Assembly (NCBI RefSeq): GCF_014203835.1
Contig: NZ_JACHJW010000001.1
Coordinates: forward strand, 806,001 to 870,000
Length of the DNA: 64,000 nt
DNA from: Micromonospora polyrhachis
GTDB lineage: Bacteria > Actinomycetota > Actinomycetes > Mycobacteriales > Micromonosporaceae
Direction: 5' to 3'
A program made the translations under genes and the position numbers. Below the pieces are notes generated by a model. The model did not search any database and was not told the DNA's origin. It saw only the letters and a program-made list of their open reading frames with translations. Within the stretch, counting starts at the first letter, position 1. The number at the start of each line of letters is the position of its first letter. Shown here in pieces: positions 63,034-64,000 of the stretch.

Positions 63034-64000
63034 CCACCCAGCCGATCTACTCCCATCTCGTACCGGCGCTGGTCCCCCTGGCGCACGTTGCCCGGGCGGC
63101 CGGGCACGAGGTGGCGGTGGCCACCGCGGCCTCAATGGCCGACGAGTTGGCCAGGCACGGGGTGGCGCACCTGCCCCTGCCGAATGTGCCGGGCCAGGTC
63201 GAGCTGCGTAGCGATCCACGCCTGGCGGAGCGGTTCGGCCTGCCCCAGCAGCTGATGGCACCGGGCCGACGAAGCGTCGACCCGGCGGTGTGGCGGCAGA
63301 TCGCCCGGGCGTACGCGGGTCCGATCGCCGGCCATTTCGCCGCCGACCTGCTGGATGTGGCCGGGCGGTGGAGACCGGACGTGATCGTGCGGGAGCCAGC
63401 CGAGTACGGCGGCTACCTGACCGCCGAACGGCTGGACATTCCACACGCCACCCTGGACATATCCCCGTTCGCTGCCTTGGACCTGCCGGTCGTCGTGGAC
63501 GCACTCGACGAGCAGCGGGTGGCACTGGGGCTACCTTCGACGGCCGATCCCTGGCATCCGCACCGACACCTGCGCGCCGGTCTCATCCCCGAGGCGTTCT
63601 ATCCGCCGTCGCTGCGGCCGGTTGGCGGTCGCTACTACCGGCCCCCCACCCCGACCGACGACGCGCCGATGGATCCCTGGTACGCCGACCTGCCCGCCGA
63701 TCGGCCACTGGTGCTGGCCAGCCTCGGTTCCCTGGTGCTCTCCCTCCCCGGGATCCCGGACGTGCTGCCGCTGGTCGTGGCCGCCCTGGGCGAGCTGCCG
63801 TGCACCGCGGTCGTCTCCCTCGGCGGGTACGCCGAGCTGACCGAGCGGATCGGGACCGTGCCGGAGAACGTACGACTGACGCCGTTCGTCCCGCAGCGCA
63901 CGCTCCTACCGGCGTGCGACCTGTTCCTCACCCACGCCGGCTTCAACTCGACCGGCGAGGCGGTGGCCGCCGGGGTGCCGATGGTGGCGGTGCCGGCGGT
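63018..64000 (+). CDS. Family-1-type glycosyltransferase, 3' end beyond window
   Basis: The frame starts at GTG 63018-63020 inside the end of the methyltransferase gene and is open to the window edge (327 codons seen). It starts [20 protein letters not shown], the GT-B opening with an SHLVP acceptor loop. The donor motif THAGFNSTGEAVAAGVPM is complete, so most of the enzyme is present. It is the second glycosyltransferase of the cluster, hinting at a product with at least two sugars. Confidence 0.92.
   Translation, partial: MRLLLTTQPIYSHLVPALVPLAHVARAAGHEVAVATAASMADELARHGVAHLPLPNVPGQVELRSDPRLAERFGLPQQLMAPGRRSVDPAVWRQIARAYAGPIAGHFAADLLDVAGRWRPDVIVREPAEYGGYLTAERLDIPHATLDISPFAALDLPVVVDALDEQRVALGLPSTADPWHPHRHLRAGLIPEAFYPPSLRPVGGRYYRPPTPTDDAPMDPWYADLPADRPLVLASLGSLVLSLPGIPDVLPLVVAALGELPCTAVVSLGGYAELTERIGTVPENVRLTPFVPQRTLLPACDLFLTHAGFNSTGEAVAAGVPMVAVPA

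Noticed and set aside
1-64000. Insertion sequences, integrases, tRNA or rRNA genes
   Set aside because: No transposase or integrase motifs, no terminal inverted repeats with target duplication, and no RNA gene patterns were found on reading both strands.

Overview
This window is high-GC actinobacterial DNA. The strict third-position GC bias, GTG and TTG starts, actinobacterial family types and a palindromic element of a kind I recall from Micromonospora and Salinispora suggest Micromonosporaceae. The genus is inference. I found no rRNA, tRNA, CRISPR array, transposase or phage gene.

Region 1 (1-48829, all on the minus strand) is one type VII (ESX-like) secretion locus of about 48 kb. In transcription order it holds mycP mycosin, eccC, eccD and eccB, then a WXG100 pair, an EspC-like protein, a helical PPE-like protein, and two large WXG-type proteins carrying calcium-type repeats with a second EspC-like protein between them. 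After these come a YbaB-like protein, an EccA-like double AAA+ ATPase fused to a beta-helix, a 700-residue-class protein with a tandem duplicated domain, a membrane-anchored extracellular protein and a third WXG100 protein. The locus ends in one 8877-codon gene, followed by a partial conserved gene that runs off the window edge. Many neighbours overlap by 4 bases or sit a few tens of bases apart, so the locus looks like one long operon. A strong hairpin and a pentamer repeat separate the last WXG100 gene from the giant gene. EccE is absent.

The giant protein is the most unusual object here. It has a CpnT-like WXG100 N-terminal domain with membrane segments, a C80/caspase-like module, an OTU-like cysteine protease module, two long beta-rich blocks, and further caspase-like modules ordered in super-repeats of about 1030-1076 residues. 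I count 12 caspase-like modules, 8 with an intact His/Cys pair and 4 with that pair altered. I see no recognisable toxin domain at its C-terminus.

Region 2 (48967-57647, minus strand) holds a large ATP-binding LuxR regulator directly upstream of mycP, a three-gene ABC importer of the ferric-iron/AfuA type (ATPase, fused double permease, lipoprotein) closed by a strong terminator hairpin, and a histidine kinase/OmpR response-regulator pair.

Region 3 (57970-64000) is the edge of a natural-product tailoring cluster: a cytochrome P450, two family-1-type glycosyltransferases, a TauD-type dioxygenase and a VOC/methyltransferase fusion that lacks the usual catalytic His. The aglycone cannot be told from this window.
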